Assembly: GCA_023846275.1 (NCBI GenBank)
Contig: CM043875.1
Location: 9,853,958 to 9,917,957 of the forward strand
DNA length: 64,000 nucleotides
From: Vanilla planifolia
Taxonomy: Eukaryota > Streptophyta > Magnoliopsida > Asparagales > Orchidaceae
Reading direction: 5' to 3'
A model generated the notes under the pieces. It searched no databases, was not told the origin of the DNA, and saw only the letters and a list, made by a program, of their open reading frames with translations. The translations under genes were made by a program, and so were the position numbers. Shown here piece by piece: positions 26,495 through 38,380 of this stretch (position 1 is its first letter; each line of letters begins with the position of its first letter).

Positions 26495-28833
26495 GAAACC
26501 ATATTTTTAAAATATATTACTTTTGTGATATGATAACTCTATTGATGGTTTATTTAACTTGATTGCCTAAAGAGAAAGTAAACTCTCCAATAAATTTATT
26601 TCAAATTCATTTTTAATTAAATCCAAAAAAATCTTTGCACTAGTCTCCATTATTAGCTCTAAACAATATGTCATCCACATGTTTTTCACATATAAGTTTT
26701 CCCCCTCTATTGTCATTCATAAATAATGTATTATCTATTTTTCTTATAAAAATATTTGAAACTAGAAAACTATACAGTTTATTATTTCATACTCTAGATG
26801 CTTACATAAGTTTATGTAAAATTTAATTTAATTTTTACACCTATTCTAATTTATCATAAAAGTTAAATCCTTGGAATTATTCTACAGAAACTTTTTCATT
26901 TATAAATCATTTAGAAAATAACTTTTAATATTCATTTTAGAAGTTTGAAGTTCTTTACGCAAGCATAAATTAACGAAATGTTTATTTCCTCAAGAATCAC
27001 TATTGGTACAAAGATTTCTTCAAAACTTATTTCTTCAATTTAACTATGACCCTTTGTAACTAATCTTTCTTTATTCTTAATTACATTTCTGCTTTCATCA
27101 CGTTTATTTTTAAAGACTCTTTTATTCCAATTATACTTATATTTAATGGTCTTGAGGTTAACTTCCATACATATTTTATTTCAAATTGATTTAATTCTTA
27201 ATTCATAAATATTATCAAGAATTCATTATTTAAGCCATATTTTATTTAAGTTAGTTAAAAAATTACCATAAAGATAAAATGGTTAGGATAAGATCTAGTT
27301 TTAACTCTGTCCATAATTTTATCTACCACTTGATCTTTAGGATGATCTTTTATAAATTATATGATTTTAGAAAAAAAAATTTCAAATAGTTTTTTCCTTA
27401 TTTATTTTATTTCAATATTTTAATCTTAATTTCTCAAATTTTATTTGCTCATCATCTATATTTACACAATCTTGTTTTGTTGGAATTAATTCTTCAAAGT
27501 TTAAAAATATAATTCTTCTACTTTATTAATGGTTTTATTATAAACTCTATAAGTTCTACCATTAAATGAGTATCCTAAGAAGATTCTATTATCTAATTTT
27601 AGATCAAAGTTTCCTAATTCTCTCTTCTCAATATTTAGAATGTAACATATACAATCAAATACATGTAAATGAGTAATCATTAGTTTTTATATGATAATTT
27701 GTTTAATAGGGCTATGAGAGCAACCTATTTAAAATATAACATGTTATAAACATGGCTTTTACTCAAAAGAATTTTGCTATTTCATACTCATTCAATATAC
27801 TTCATTTTAAATCTAATAAAGTTCTATTTTTTCCTCTCTATTATGTCTTTTTTTATTATGGAGCTCTAAGTGTAAAGGGTTGTGAGAAAGTTTATTATTA
27901 TTATTCAAATATTCAAGAAATTAATCATTTCTAAATTCTCCTATAGTATCACCACTAATGGAAATTAAATTTTATCTAAACTCTTTTTAGAATTTAGTTA
28001 TCAATATTTAAAATTGTTTACATTATTCACTTGTTTGTAAAGTATATGATCTATGTATACCTAAAATATTCATTTACTACAACAAATTTATATTTTTTTA
28101 CGTCTTAAGCTAATAGGATGTATAAGACCAAACAAATCTATGTCATTATTCTAAGATTCTTTTAGAAGTTACATCCTTCTTTGATTTAAAACATAATTTT
28201 ATTACTCTACCAAAATTACATAATCAACAAACAAAAGCACCTACAAAGGTTAATTTTTGTAAGCCTCTTACTAAGTTATGTTTAATCATTTTTCTTATTG
28301 TATGTGTACTAGTATGACAAATCTCTTGTCATTAGTTTGAGTCATTAGAATTTGGTGCAAATTATTTGACAATTCTTGATAATTTTAAATCAATAAAATT
28401 GGTATTATTTCATGTAGGTACAATAATTACAATATCTTTATTTGTGACAATTTTACATGCAATTATATTAAATGAAACATTAAAACTGTTATAGCAAAAT
28501 TAACTCATACTAAGTAAATTATATTTTAAACCTTAAATAAATAAAAAAATATTAATTGAAAATATAGAGCTTCCAATGGTACCTATTCCTTTGATAGATT
28601 TCTTTAAATTCTCTCCAAGTTCAACTTTTTTCTCCATTATAAGCCTTTAGTTAGTTGAATAGTTTGATGTTTCCAATCATGTGTCTTGAACACCCACAAT
28701 CCAAGAAACACTCGTCTTTCTCAGCCTTAGAAAGAAGATATTCCTACACTCACAAATTCATTGTTAGATTTTAGAAACCAAACCATTTTTCTTCTAACAT
28801 ATTTAAGAGTATTTAAGATATAATTTGACTTCA

Positions 28834-29229
28834 TTATCTATGCATAAGTAGAAACTTTAGAATGAATATTATTTCTAATCCTACATGCATATGTAGTATG
28901 GTCAAACAGCCTACAATAATGTCATATAAGTTTATTATTTTAACCTTGTAAGATGTCAACATTACCATTAAGCTTATGCATATTAACTCCTTTTGCAACA
29001 AAGATTTCTCTACTGAATGTTTTCCTTTTGAAAGTAAACATATGGTGCAAAAAGATTTGAAATCATTGAATTCCATAAATAAGGATGCATCCCCATTAAA
29101 TTTTTGTACTAATTTATCAATAGCCTTTTTCATATTCTCTAAATAAGTGTCAACCTTATTTTTAATTTGCTCACAAAAACTTACATATTCATAATATGTC
29201 TCTTTTAATTTACAATATTTCTTATACAA
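28834..29229 (-). pseudogene. Gag/pre-protease spacer fragment of the SIRE-type fossil
   Basis: This is a 131-codon minus-strand frame with a charged, helical N-terminal half (KLKETYYEYVSFCEQIKNKV). It lies between the gag domain at about 29.8-30.4 kb and the protease core near 28.7 kb. Plant SIRE-type elements often encode coiled-coil-rich sequence here. It is part of a broken element. Confidence 0.6.
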
Positions 29230-30464
29230 ATTTTAAACATTTTTGCAAACATGTGTAATTGTTGAGCTAATTATTCATTAGAGTAATTTTCCTTTTCTCA
29301 CATAAAGATGAACACTTTTCTTCTCCTTTTATTTCTAGCCATTATGCAAAAAACCCTTCATTATTGTTTTCCTCATTACTTGTATTGGTGTCTTCTGAAT
29401 CACTCCAAACTACTTAAAATGCTTTCTTCTTTTTCTTGTTTTTATTTAACATGTTTTTATTCTTCTTCATCTCATTCTTTTCCTTTTTAACATCATCTTA
29501 CTTCAAAAAATATGTTGTTTTGATAATTCTTATTTACCACATTCTTAATAAATAATCTTCTCTTTCATTCTTACTCTTCTCTTGGACCATTGATTTATAT
29601 ATTTTCTTGCAACATTAAGAAATTTTGGCAAACCTTTAGAGATTAAAGTAATACTATCTTCATCATTGGACTTCTATTTTGAAGCTCCTTTCATCTTCAA
29701 TGTTATTATTTGCTCTATTTTATTTATTTGGTTCTCTTCAATCAAAACTTTTATTCTTTTATCCTTCTCATTTCTTACTCATTAGTCATGAGCTCACCAA
29801 TCAAGTCATCTAACATCATAGTGGAAATATTCTTAGTAGTCATGATGACAATTGTTAATGAATCATACTCTTTTTGTAAGATTCTAAGTATTTTCTACAC
29901 TTATTAATTCATAGAAATTTGATTTCCCAAATTAATAAGTCTATTATAAATATTAGTCAACTTTGCTTAATGGACTCATTTGAAAGTATCATAAATAAGT
30001 ATCCTAAATAACTAATATTCATGCATCATCAGGTTTATTTTATTTTCTTTAGGAAAGGAGGTTTTTTAATATGTTTCTCTAATTTATGCAAAATTTCATA
30101 AGCCATTTTAAAATCATAATTTTATTAAATTCGATAGCATTCAAAGCATAGTATAAAATATTAATGACTCTAATATTTAATTATACTTTAGGTTTTTCAT
30201 TTTCATCCATATCACCTGAATATTTAGGTACTAACATACCTTATTTGTTTTTCTTAGCTAAAAAATCAAAGGGAGCTTACATTAATTTCAAGAGTTCACT
30301 ATCAATTGATTTTGAATGACTAGTGATTCTATTTTTTCAATAGAGATAATAATTTTTATAAAAGAGTGGTGGATTATTGAATAATTCTTCTTCATCTAAT
30401 CTCCCTAAAGCATCAATTTCAACCATAAATCTCTCAGTGTTTTTCTTCTCACAAGAAAGTGACC

Positions 30465-30478
30465 ATACTGTAACACCA
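30465..30478 (-). other. Degenerate primer-binding site of the SIRE-type fossil
   Basis: The plus strand reads atactgtaacacca followed by attgatgag. The expected complement of the tRNA-iMet primer site plus LTR edge in this lineage is ctctgataccaattgttga-like. It is eroded but correctly placed. Confidence 0.45.
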
Positions 30479-30480
30479 AT

Positions 30481-32480
30481 TGATGAGTAGTTCAATAAGG
30501 GTGGGATGAATTATTAGGAATAAAAATTTAATTTATAAAAAACTATTTAAAAAATAATTTTAAGCTAATTTTTAATAAGTTTAAGCAATTATTTAAAAAT
30601 TATTTTATTAAATTTTTTAATTTTAATCTAAAAATATTAATTTTATTTTAAAAATATTAATTTTATTTTAAAAATATTAATTTTATATTAAAAATATTAA
30701 TTTTATTTTAAAAAATATTAAATTTATTTTCAAAAATATTAATTTTATTTTAATAATAAATGTTTATAATAAATTTTAAGTAAAAAAATCAACAAAAATT
30801 AAACATATGCAAAAGTGATTTTTAGGTAATTTATCTGAAAATCATAAAAATGCTAAGCAAGCAAAAAAAAACAATCAATATAACTCTTTTGCTAAACGAT
30901 GGGTAGGATAAACCCTCATAATAATAGAATGAAAAAGATAGGCTACAATGGGCTTACAAAAAAAAATAAGACTAGCAAAAAGAGAAAAAGAAAGAATTAA
31001 TACAAATTCATACTTAATATAAACTTCTTATATTTGATGAAACCTTAATAAGGAACAAGTCTTTTAATTTAATAAATTAGAGAATTAGAAAAATGAGAGG
31101 TGTAGAAGGTAAAATTCAAAGTTTGATGATGAAAGATGTATAAGAAAGTGATGATGAGCATTGACATCTAACTTCTTGTATGTCGTGACATGAAAGTTTT
31201 TTTTAAGATTTTGCCAAAATTTTATATATCAATTATGTTCAAAAAATCTATAATTTATAGACATTTTTATTGGCTAAAAATAGTTATCAAATAGATGAAA
31301 AAATCATTACTTATTTTAATTCACGGACATAGACATAAGTTTTTTTATTTAAAAACATAGGAGTTTTTAAATAATAGTTCTAATAGCTCATAAATAATGG
31401 CTAAAATAGATGTTATATAGAGAGTCTCATGATTAGAAAGATTATTGATTGTTTGTTCATGAAAACTACATGATTAAATGGCTAGAATTAAATTGGTGTT
31501 ATTTAGAAAAGAGGATATGCTCAAATCATTAGATCATAATCATGATTGGATGATGGATCAAGATTTGCACTTCTTTTGAAAATCATATTACATATGTACT
31601 ATTTAATCATAAACGTATGCAATCAGATGACTAATTAAATAAGGATTAAAAGAGCTGGATGAGTTAGTGTCCATTTGATCATGAAATTGTGTGATCAAAC
31701 AATTCACATCACTTCTACAATTTAAAGGTCAGCCACATAGAAAAAGCCATACGTGTGAGTTCCATATGGAGTGTTCATTTTCCTTTTCTCACCTTGTAAT
31801 ACTTTCCCTATGCTCAAGAGTTAGCCTTTGCAATTAGGGTTAGTTACCTTCTAGTTTGTTCAAGATTTGATCGTCTACACTACAAGTAATATAATAAATT
31901 AACTGAAGTAGAAGTGATGCCCTAATTTGACACTATTCCATCTGGGTTTAGGAGTGATGCTCATACTAGGTTATTGTGGTGAATGAGTTCAATAGGTTGT
32001 CTTGGCTTAAAAATTAGATTGAGGCTTATAATAGGCTTGACTAAGTAAAATTATGTTTTTTTGTTAATTAACTATCATGAATATAATGTATTTTTTAAAA
32101 TAAGTTATTAAAATAAAATTTCAAAAGATAAGATCAAGAATAAAATGATTTTTGTAATAATTAAGATAAATCAAAGTTTTAGAACCATAAAAGTTTTTAT
32201 AAGATGGTTAATTTAAATGAAATGTAATTTTTGTGCATTTTAAGAATTATTGCAACCAATCTTAACCTTCTAATCAAAATAAAAGTTCAATACTTAAAGT
32301 TAAACTAAAAATAAATCTCTTAATGGTTTACTTCTATAACTAGAATGATCTTCATTGGATTTGACATTTGCTCCTCCTGTTTTTTAAGCTATCTTACGAA
32401 CATGAGTATCCATAATCTAAATTCTAAAAGTTCACTAAAAGAAATTTATTGAAAATACATAAGATTGTTATCATCAAACA
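30481..32480 (-). repeat. Right (5') LTR of the large SIRE-type fossil
   Basis: About 2.0 kb against about 1.8 kb for the left LTR. Part of the extra length is a 20-bp minisatellite at 30631-30753 that is barely present in the left copy. The outer end is tgttatcatcaaaca at about 32466-32480. Confidence 0.7.
30631..30753. repeat. 20-bp minisatellite, about six copies
   Basis: The unit aaaatattaattttatttta starts at 30631, 30651, 30671, 30691 and about 30711 and 30732, with single-base variation and one extra base in the later copies. It lies in the right LTR of the SIRE-type fossil. Confidence 0.9.
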
Positions 32481-32582
32481 AAGCATCATGTCTAAAGGTC
32501 AAAAACACAACACACCATCTACTCATTACTATCCTTAAAATCTTTAGGGAGGCACTTATTAAAAAACATTCTCCATAATGTT

Positions 32583-32604
32583 TATATATATATATATATA
32601 TATA
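32583..32604. repeat. (TA)11 microsatellite
   Basis: Perfect TA dinucleotide run of 22 bases. It lies at the likely 3' end of the minus-strand LINE that follows, where simple repeats are common as L1-type tails. Confidence 0.95.
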
Positions 32605-33622
32605 AAAACAACTATCCCCATCAAGCCTAATTAAATTTTAAAAGCTTATGACATTTGTTGCAAATCTAGAACCATAGAATGAAGACAACTACTGGCTAGT
32701 TGAGCTAATTGATAAGCCAAAGCATTGGCTTCTTTTAATATGTGCCAAAACTTAATCAATTAGAAATATAATTGATTGAATTGATTTAACAAGCTTAACA
32801 TAAATAAAGAAATGCATGTGCTTCCTTGTCTCATTGCTAGGAATGTTTTATTATTTGATTCTACAATATTATTTTATAAGCTATGTTGTCATTTAGATTT
32901 AAGCCAAATTGTATAGTCATTATATCAACATTGATATTTGTTTAAGACCTTATGTATATTGAAAATTCTTTGATAGATTTACCTTAATAATCTCCATTTA
33001 GTTTATCATATCCAATAGGTCTAACATTCCTTCTTGTACAACTGTTAGTGTTTAATTTGATAAAGTTCACTGATAGGGATTCTTATTGTATAACTTTTGT
33101 GATTATGTATTTGATTTTAGGAAATGGAGTAATAAGCCCATATTTTATGAGTTGAAGATATAGTGAACTTTTTTGCATGATTGGATTGCATTAAAAATGG
33201 CATGGCTTGTATGTTGAAGTCTATACTCTCATCATACAATTTGAAATTACAAGCTTTCTGGATATTCTAACATATAAGAGATGGAAGATTGATACCTTAA
33301 TGGCTGAAAAGTTTGTTTTACTATAATTCCATCGATGATGAACCTTTTGATGAATAGTGTTTTATTGGATGTGTTTGATTCCTAGCTTCATAGCAAATTC
33401 ATTCAACAAATGTGTAGACCTAGGACCTTTTATAGAAGTATGAATTTAAAAATCCATGATATGTTAAATGGGTATATGTTTACAAATTGAAACTTCATCT
33501 TTCTCAAGTTGTCTAAAGAAGGAAATAACTTATTTAGGATCCTCCACATTAGTAAGAAAATTTTTGAAGGTAGACATTTGTCTTAGATTATTATTCATGT
33601 CTTCTAAATAATGCTTTTACTT

Positions 33623-33823
33623 CTAAGCTAGTCCTAAGTGAAATTGAATATAAATTTTACATAATTGGTGAGACCAATGGCTGCAGCCATCAGCTTCTAT
33701 TTTTTTCCATACATTGTAAAACAGTGGGCATGATTTTATATATATGCTATTCCATGTAAAGGATCTTGCTCTACCACATCTACTAGTGAGGTATTTGTCT
33801 CTCATGCATCTTTCACAAAGCAT
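33623..33823 (-). pseudogene. LINE ORF2 C-terminal fragment
   Basis: This 66-codon minus-strand frame contains MRDKYLTSRCGRARSFTWNS. That matches the segment before the zf-RVT domain in plant L1 ORF2 proteins, where a ..KYL......S.WW.S motif is usual. It lies 3' of the RT segment of the same LINE. It is a fragment only. Confidence 0.6.
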
Positions 33824-34847
33824 GCCTTACATTCGAACCTTCCAATGGTGCTTGAGCACTTGATCATAATCAAATCAAAGGAAACCATTCAACACACTTC
33901 CAACTATCTTTATGAACTTGTTTGAGGATATGACATCATTAAAGTATAGTGGGATTGATTAGGGAACATGATTAACCAACACTATCTTGACTTCCATAAA
34001 GTGTAATTTCTTTTTCTAACCAACCATCTTATAATGAAAATGGTCAATCAAGTATAGGAAATTAAAAGCTTTTTTCCTACCATTGAACAAGGTTTTTCCC
34101 TTGCTTTTTCTTGATATTTTGAACTCCAATAAAGAATATCTTTGGTAAGTCAATCTATAAACTTATGAAATATTGAAGCTTAGTGAGAATTTTTTTAATA
34201 TCTTTAATAAAGTTTTTATCTCCTTTAAGGAAGAGGATGATGTTATCTACAAAACCTAAAATGCTGAGAGTTGATAGCCTCTTATAATGGCAAATTGCTT
34301 CACTTCACCTTGCATATGTAGGTCTTTTAAACCACTCAGTACTTCAACTATGATAAGGAATAGTAGTAGAGATAAAAGACTACTAGGTCACCCTTTTGTT
34401 TGATAAGTCAAGCCTTAAATATTTAGCATTTTATTCTAATAAATTTGTATAGTATGAAATAGATTTAGTTATAAAAATAATCCATGCACTTTTGAAGATG
34501 GTGAATTAGTGGTCTTCAAAGTACCTTGGCATATTTGACAGACTTAAAAGATAGAAGACAAGAACATCAACTTTGAAAATATTTTCTTTTTATTATTGAA
34601 TAAAATATTAACTTGTTGATTATAAGACATATCTCTATTCATCTCACTTTCAAATCTTAATTTAAGTATCCAATTTATTCATCCTTTCTTTGATTGATAA
34701 AAATTAAAGGATTCAAGTTTTCATTATATCCTTCTTTGATTAAATCCATCTTATATATCTTTGCCAAATTTTTTGTCAATCATGAAACTTTAAGTAAATT
34801 TAAAAAATAATAATTTCTATAAATTTTATTTATTGAAAAGAAAAAAA

Positions 34848-35613
34848 TAGTGACACCCAAAGCATCACAAATGTATAGTACACTCAAGTAGACTGAGCTG
34901 AAGTGAGCCTAAAAGTCATGGGTTAGGAGACTAGCTATAACCAAGTCATGTCAGGCCTAATCTTAGTCAGCGTACATCTTGAATTAGATGGGATAAGATA
35001 GAGAAAAGATCAAGTTGAGCAAAACTCAAACTAAGTATGCTAATGGGTTAGATTGGACATAATCATATTAAACCTGTATGCATATAAATAGGTCAGAACA
35101 TGAAATCCTAAGCACACAAGAAGGAGCCAGTCCCATGTTTCAACTCAAAATACACTTGTGCAAAAGTTCATGTAAAGATTAAAGAAGCTAAATTTCATGT
35201 AATGCGGGACTAATGCTTTCACGCCTATATTCTTCCAAAATTGGGAGTGACTAAGTGCCATATAATCCCTCATTTTCATGATGAAAAGGTGGAGATTACC
35301 TCCATCTTTTAAATAGTGATCATGATCCATCTTATAGTTTATTCAGTGAGCTCGATTGAATGATCCTGATTGACTTCTCTCTTTTGACTTATCCTTAATC
35401 TTTTGAATTATGCTCAAATTATAAAGAAAAACTTCAAGTAGGTTAAAGGTGAGTCATAAGAAAAAATCTCATGTTGCAATTCTCTTAATAATAGAGTTTT
35501 TCCTAACAAAGGCTCGGGGTGGACATATATTCTAGTTTGAAACAAACTACTTAAAAAGTTTTGTACATTATTTTTAAGTTTTATTTTTATTTTTTTAATC
35601 ATAAACTTAAAAA

Positions 35614-35666
<53 letters not shown>

Positions 35667-35795
35667 AGATTTTCTACACACATAAATTTTTTTATAAAGA
35701 ATTTCTAAAAAATAAATAAAATCCAAAAAAAATAGCAAAAAACTTTTTAAAATCCATAATTCACCCCCATTTGTGGGATTCACACACTTATTCTA
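34848..35795. mobile_element. Possible ~0.95 kb insertion (solo LTR-like) inside the first LINE
   Basis: LINE similarity stops at about 34.8 kb and does not resume clearly until beyond about 35.8 kb. The block starts tgacacccaaagc and near its right end has aattcacccccatttgtgg, the plus-strand form of the gaattg edge word seen in SIRE-type LTRs here. No coding sequence or matching target duplication was found. A solo LTR in plus orientation is the best guess, at low confidence. Confidence 0.3.
35617..35664. repeat. (AT)24 microsatellite
   Basis: An uninterrupted AT dinucleotide run of 48 bases, the longest perfect simple repeat in the window. It lies in the block inserted in the first LINE. 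Confidence 0.95.
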
Positions 35796-37036
35796 ATTCA
35801 AGGGTTACCTTGCTTTAGAACATAAGAAGGTTAGAAGAAGCCATAGCATTTCTTATTAATAATAACTAACGACTAGCTTTTATTATACATAGTCATTTCT
35901 AAATGAACAAATCAACTATTGAAGTTAAATCAACCATATTTAGCAGCTAAGAAAATCTCAAGATGGATTATGAAATGTTTTCCTAAATGACAACATAATA
36001 ATACAATTATTATCTCTGGTCTTACAAATTATAACATCTATTAGTTCTTACGTTAGAAGGATATTTCCAATGATTTTACTTTCCTTAACAATAGCTTACT
36101 TCATCATTGAGATGAGCAAGGAGAGGAATGATTGCAGTCCTACTACCAACATCTTAGATATTATTTCCTTAGCAATGTCGTAGAGAAAAATTGGATTAAA
36201 AATATCAATAATGCAGTTGATTGATCTTGGTGATCAAGATTGTATGAACACTAGTGAATTCTCTAAGAAATGCAATAAGTAAATCTTTATCACTTCATAA
36301 ACTTTGCCCTAAATTATGGAATAATAATGGTTATGAAAGAGTCCATTAAACCCAACTAGACCTAAGGCACTTGAACAATCTATTTCAAAAACAATTTGTC
36401 CTCTTTACTACTTGGTTGAATTTCACTATTGCTTTAGCAATTAAATCCTTCTTTGAGACCCAATTCTTATTTGCTTCTTTATATTTGTCTATATTAACCC
36501 TTCTTTAGGTTTCTTTGAGCATTTTTCAAGGTATTTTGTTTTCTTATCTCCAACCATGAGCCTCTTAGTGCCTACCATCTAGTTTTAATGCATCTATTCT
36601 AATTTAGCAACCAAAATTAATTGATCCTGAGCTTTAGTTCATTCTAACCTTTAGTATTTATCATGAAACTCTTGGAATTAGCTTTTGTTCTCCTTATCCT
36701 ACACCTATTCCTCTTATATTTTTTGAAATATACTTGTGAAGTTAGTTTTTTTTCATTCTTTAAGGCAATCTTTAAATCTCTTTGATTTGCAAGCAAAGAA
36801 TTAGACTCCCGTCCCAAGTTTTGGAAGGCTTCTATTCTAAGAAACAATTATAAAGAATACTTTGCTTTCAATCCTTGCAATTTGTAAGCTAAACTATCTT
36901 TGTGTTTATTTAATTGCTAAACAAAAAAGGACAAGAAAGGGGTATTATCGGATGGAGCCTTATTCAAGTGTTCAAACTTAGTGAAAAGAAATGCATTGAG
37001 CCAATATTCATTCATCAGAACTATATCCAAATGTTT

Positions 37037-37267
37037 CTAGTCACATATCCCTTTTCTTTTTTTAGACCAAGTGAATTTTAGCTCTATTATTATGTTATCA
37101 TCAACATAATTAGTAAATTCAATAATCGTAACGGCCAATATATTCCTAAACCTTAGTAATGACATTATAGTACCCCTAACTATCCAGGGAAGATTATTGA
37201 CCTCCACCATCATTCTTATATCCGTCCAAAGGTTTCTTCTATCAATAAAAGTGTTCTTGGAATACAA
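37037..37267 (-). pseudogene. LINE endonuclease fragment
   Basis: This 76-codon minus-strand frame contains RRNLWTDIRMMVEVNNLPWI and ends ELKFTWSKKRKG. Plant L1 endonuclease reads R..LW..L........PW...GDFN.......G..FTW.N in the same order. The central GDFN is replaced, so catalytic function is lost. It marks the 5' part of ORF2 of the first LINE. Confidence 0.65.
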
Positions 37268-37700
37268 AAATGAATAGCATATCTTCTTATATCATTATCA
37301 ATCATCATGTATGGCCATTGTTCCTCACTTCTAATTATTTAGCAATGGAAATCCTATATCTAGAACACTCACACCTTTTTTGAGATCTCACTCTCACTTA
37401 GCTCAAAATATAATCTCTTTTTAAGGAGGTCCATCTAATTGCTACTTTCAAAATGTTTTAACAATATAATTTACTTTATTTAGCAATGGAAATAAAATAA
37501 TTACCCCCTTATGTTCCAAATTAGGATATTATAGGAACAATCACATTCCTTGTATTTCTTTTATTGGATTGTTTCTTCATCTTGTGTTTAGTAACCACTG
37601 TAAAGCCATTTGGAACCACCTTAAAAAGTTTGAGATCCATAGCCCTTTCCTAGGGATCCTCACTAAAGCTTTTGAGTGATTGATGTTTAGATGCTATTTG

Positions 37701-38380
37701 AACTTCATATCCTTTCATACATTTAAGTCAGATTGTTATTATTTATTTTAACACATTATTTGCTCACTAAATTTGATCTTGCAATCATCATAGAGACAAT
37801 TCAATATATTATTAATGTAACTAAGGTAGAAAATTGGCATCATAAGATACAACTACAACACATTATATTATGTGATCCAGTATAAGAAAGAAATGTGAAC
37901 AAGCACAATCGATGAGTGACCATACCAAGTTGTTTACACTATTATAGAAGAATGTTAATGTAGAAAATAGAGAATTTTTCAAAGTATTACTACAATCATA
38001 TAGGTACAAAGTCATTTATCTTACAAGTGCAATAATAAGTGAAGGAAAATATTTCAAGTTTTATAAGAAACATTGAGTAAGTTGAGAATCATACAATACA
38101 ATTACTACAATCATATAATTACAATCATGCTAAGAGAATCATTGGATATGGGGAATCATTGAGTTATAATGTGAGAAGTGATATTTTATTGTATTATATT
38201 AGTATGAATTTAAAATCATACAATTATAATCAATGGGGTTAATTATCATTGAAGAGATATTTAGCACATTAGATGGTATGAAATAGCTATCATACTAGTA
38301 TGATATGGAGAAATGAAATAAACTAAGTTTTGTAATTGAGTTACTTTTGATCACAACCATTGCAACTAAAGTTCCCTAGA
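37701..38380. other. No gene seen
   Basis: AT-rich spacer between the first LINE and the inverted repeat copy. Words such as acaatcat(a/c)ta.aat and ttacaatcat recur several times at 37.98-38.24 kb, a loose local repetition without a clear period. Confidence 0.4.

Larger units (their letters stand above)
23729..32480 (-). mobile_element. SIRE-type Ty1/copia element, old and broken, LTRs and gag-pol order preserved
   Basis: This ~8.75 kb minus-strand fossil has long LTRs at 23729-25540 and 30481-32480. Reading right to left, the interior shows gag (about 30.4-28.8 kb), protease (28.75-28.65, DSG-like CGCSRHM core), integrase (about 28.4-27.5), RT (about 27.4-26.28) and RNase H (about 26.25-25.8). 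This is the copia order. Long LTRs, a large gag and the style of the gag and RT motifs point to the SIRE/Maximus lineage. A degenerate primer-site complement lies at about 30465-30478, and a ccccaaaaa polypurine-tract complement at about 25541-25550. The interior carries many interruptions and the LTRs are strongly diverged, so the insertion is old. No target duplication could be confirmed. Confidence 0.8.
32580..37700 (-). mobile_element. Decayed L1-type LINE, minus strand (first of two)
   Basis: Read right to left: an endonuclease-like segment at 37037-37267 (RRNLWTDIR...ending KFTWSK, compare family PWCVVGDFN...KFTWSN); a long poorly conserved middle; an RT segment at about 34.2-34.45 kb containing LLSLLLFLIIVEVLSGL (family PLSPLLFLI..EVLSGL) and VDNIILFLKGDKNF (family FADDTILFLKGD); a C-terminal connection segment at 33623-33823 (ERCMRDKYL...SFTWNSI); and an RNase-H-like tail near 32.68-32.73 kb (KEANALAYQLA). 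The many stops and the insertion-like block at 34.85-35.79 kb show it is dead. In the RT active site the usual FADD reads as VDN. Both ends are approximate. Confidence 0.7.
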
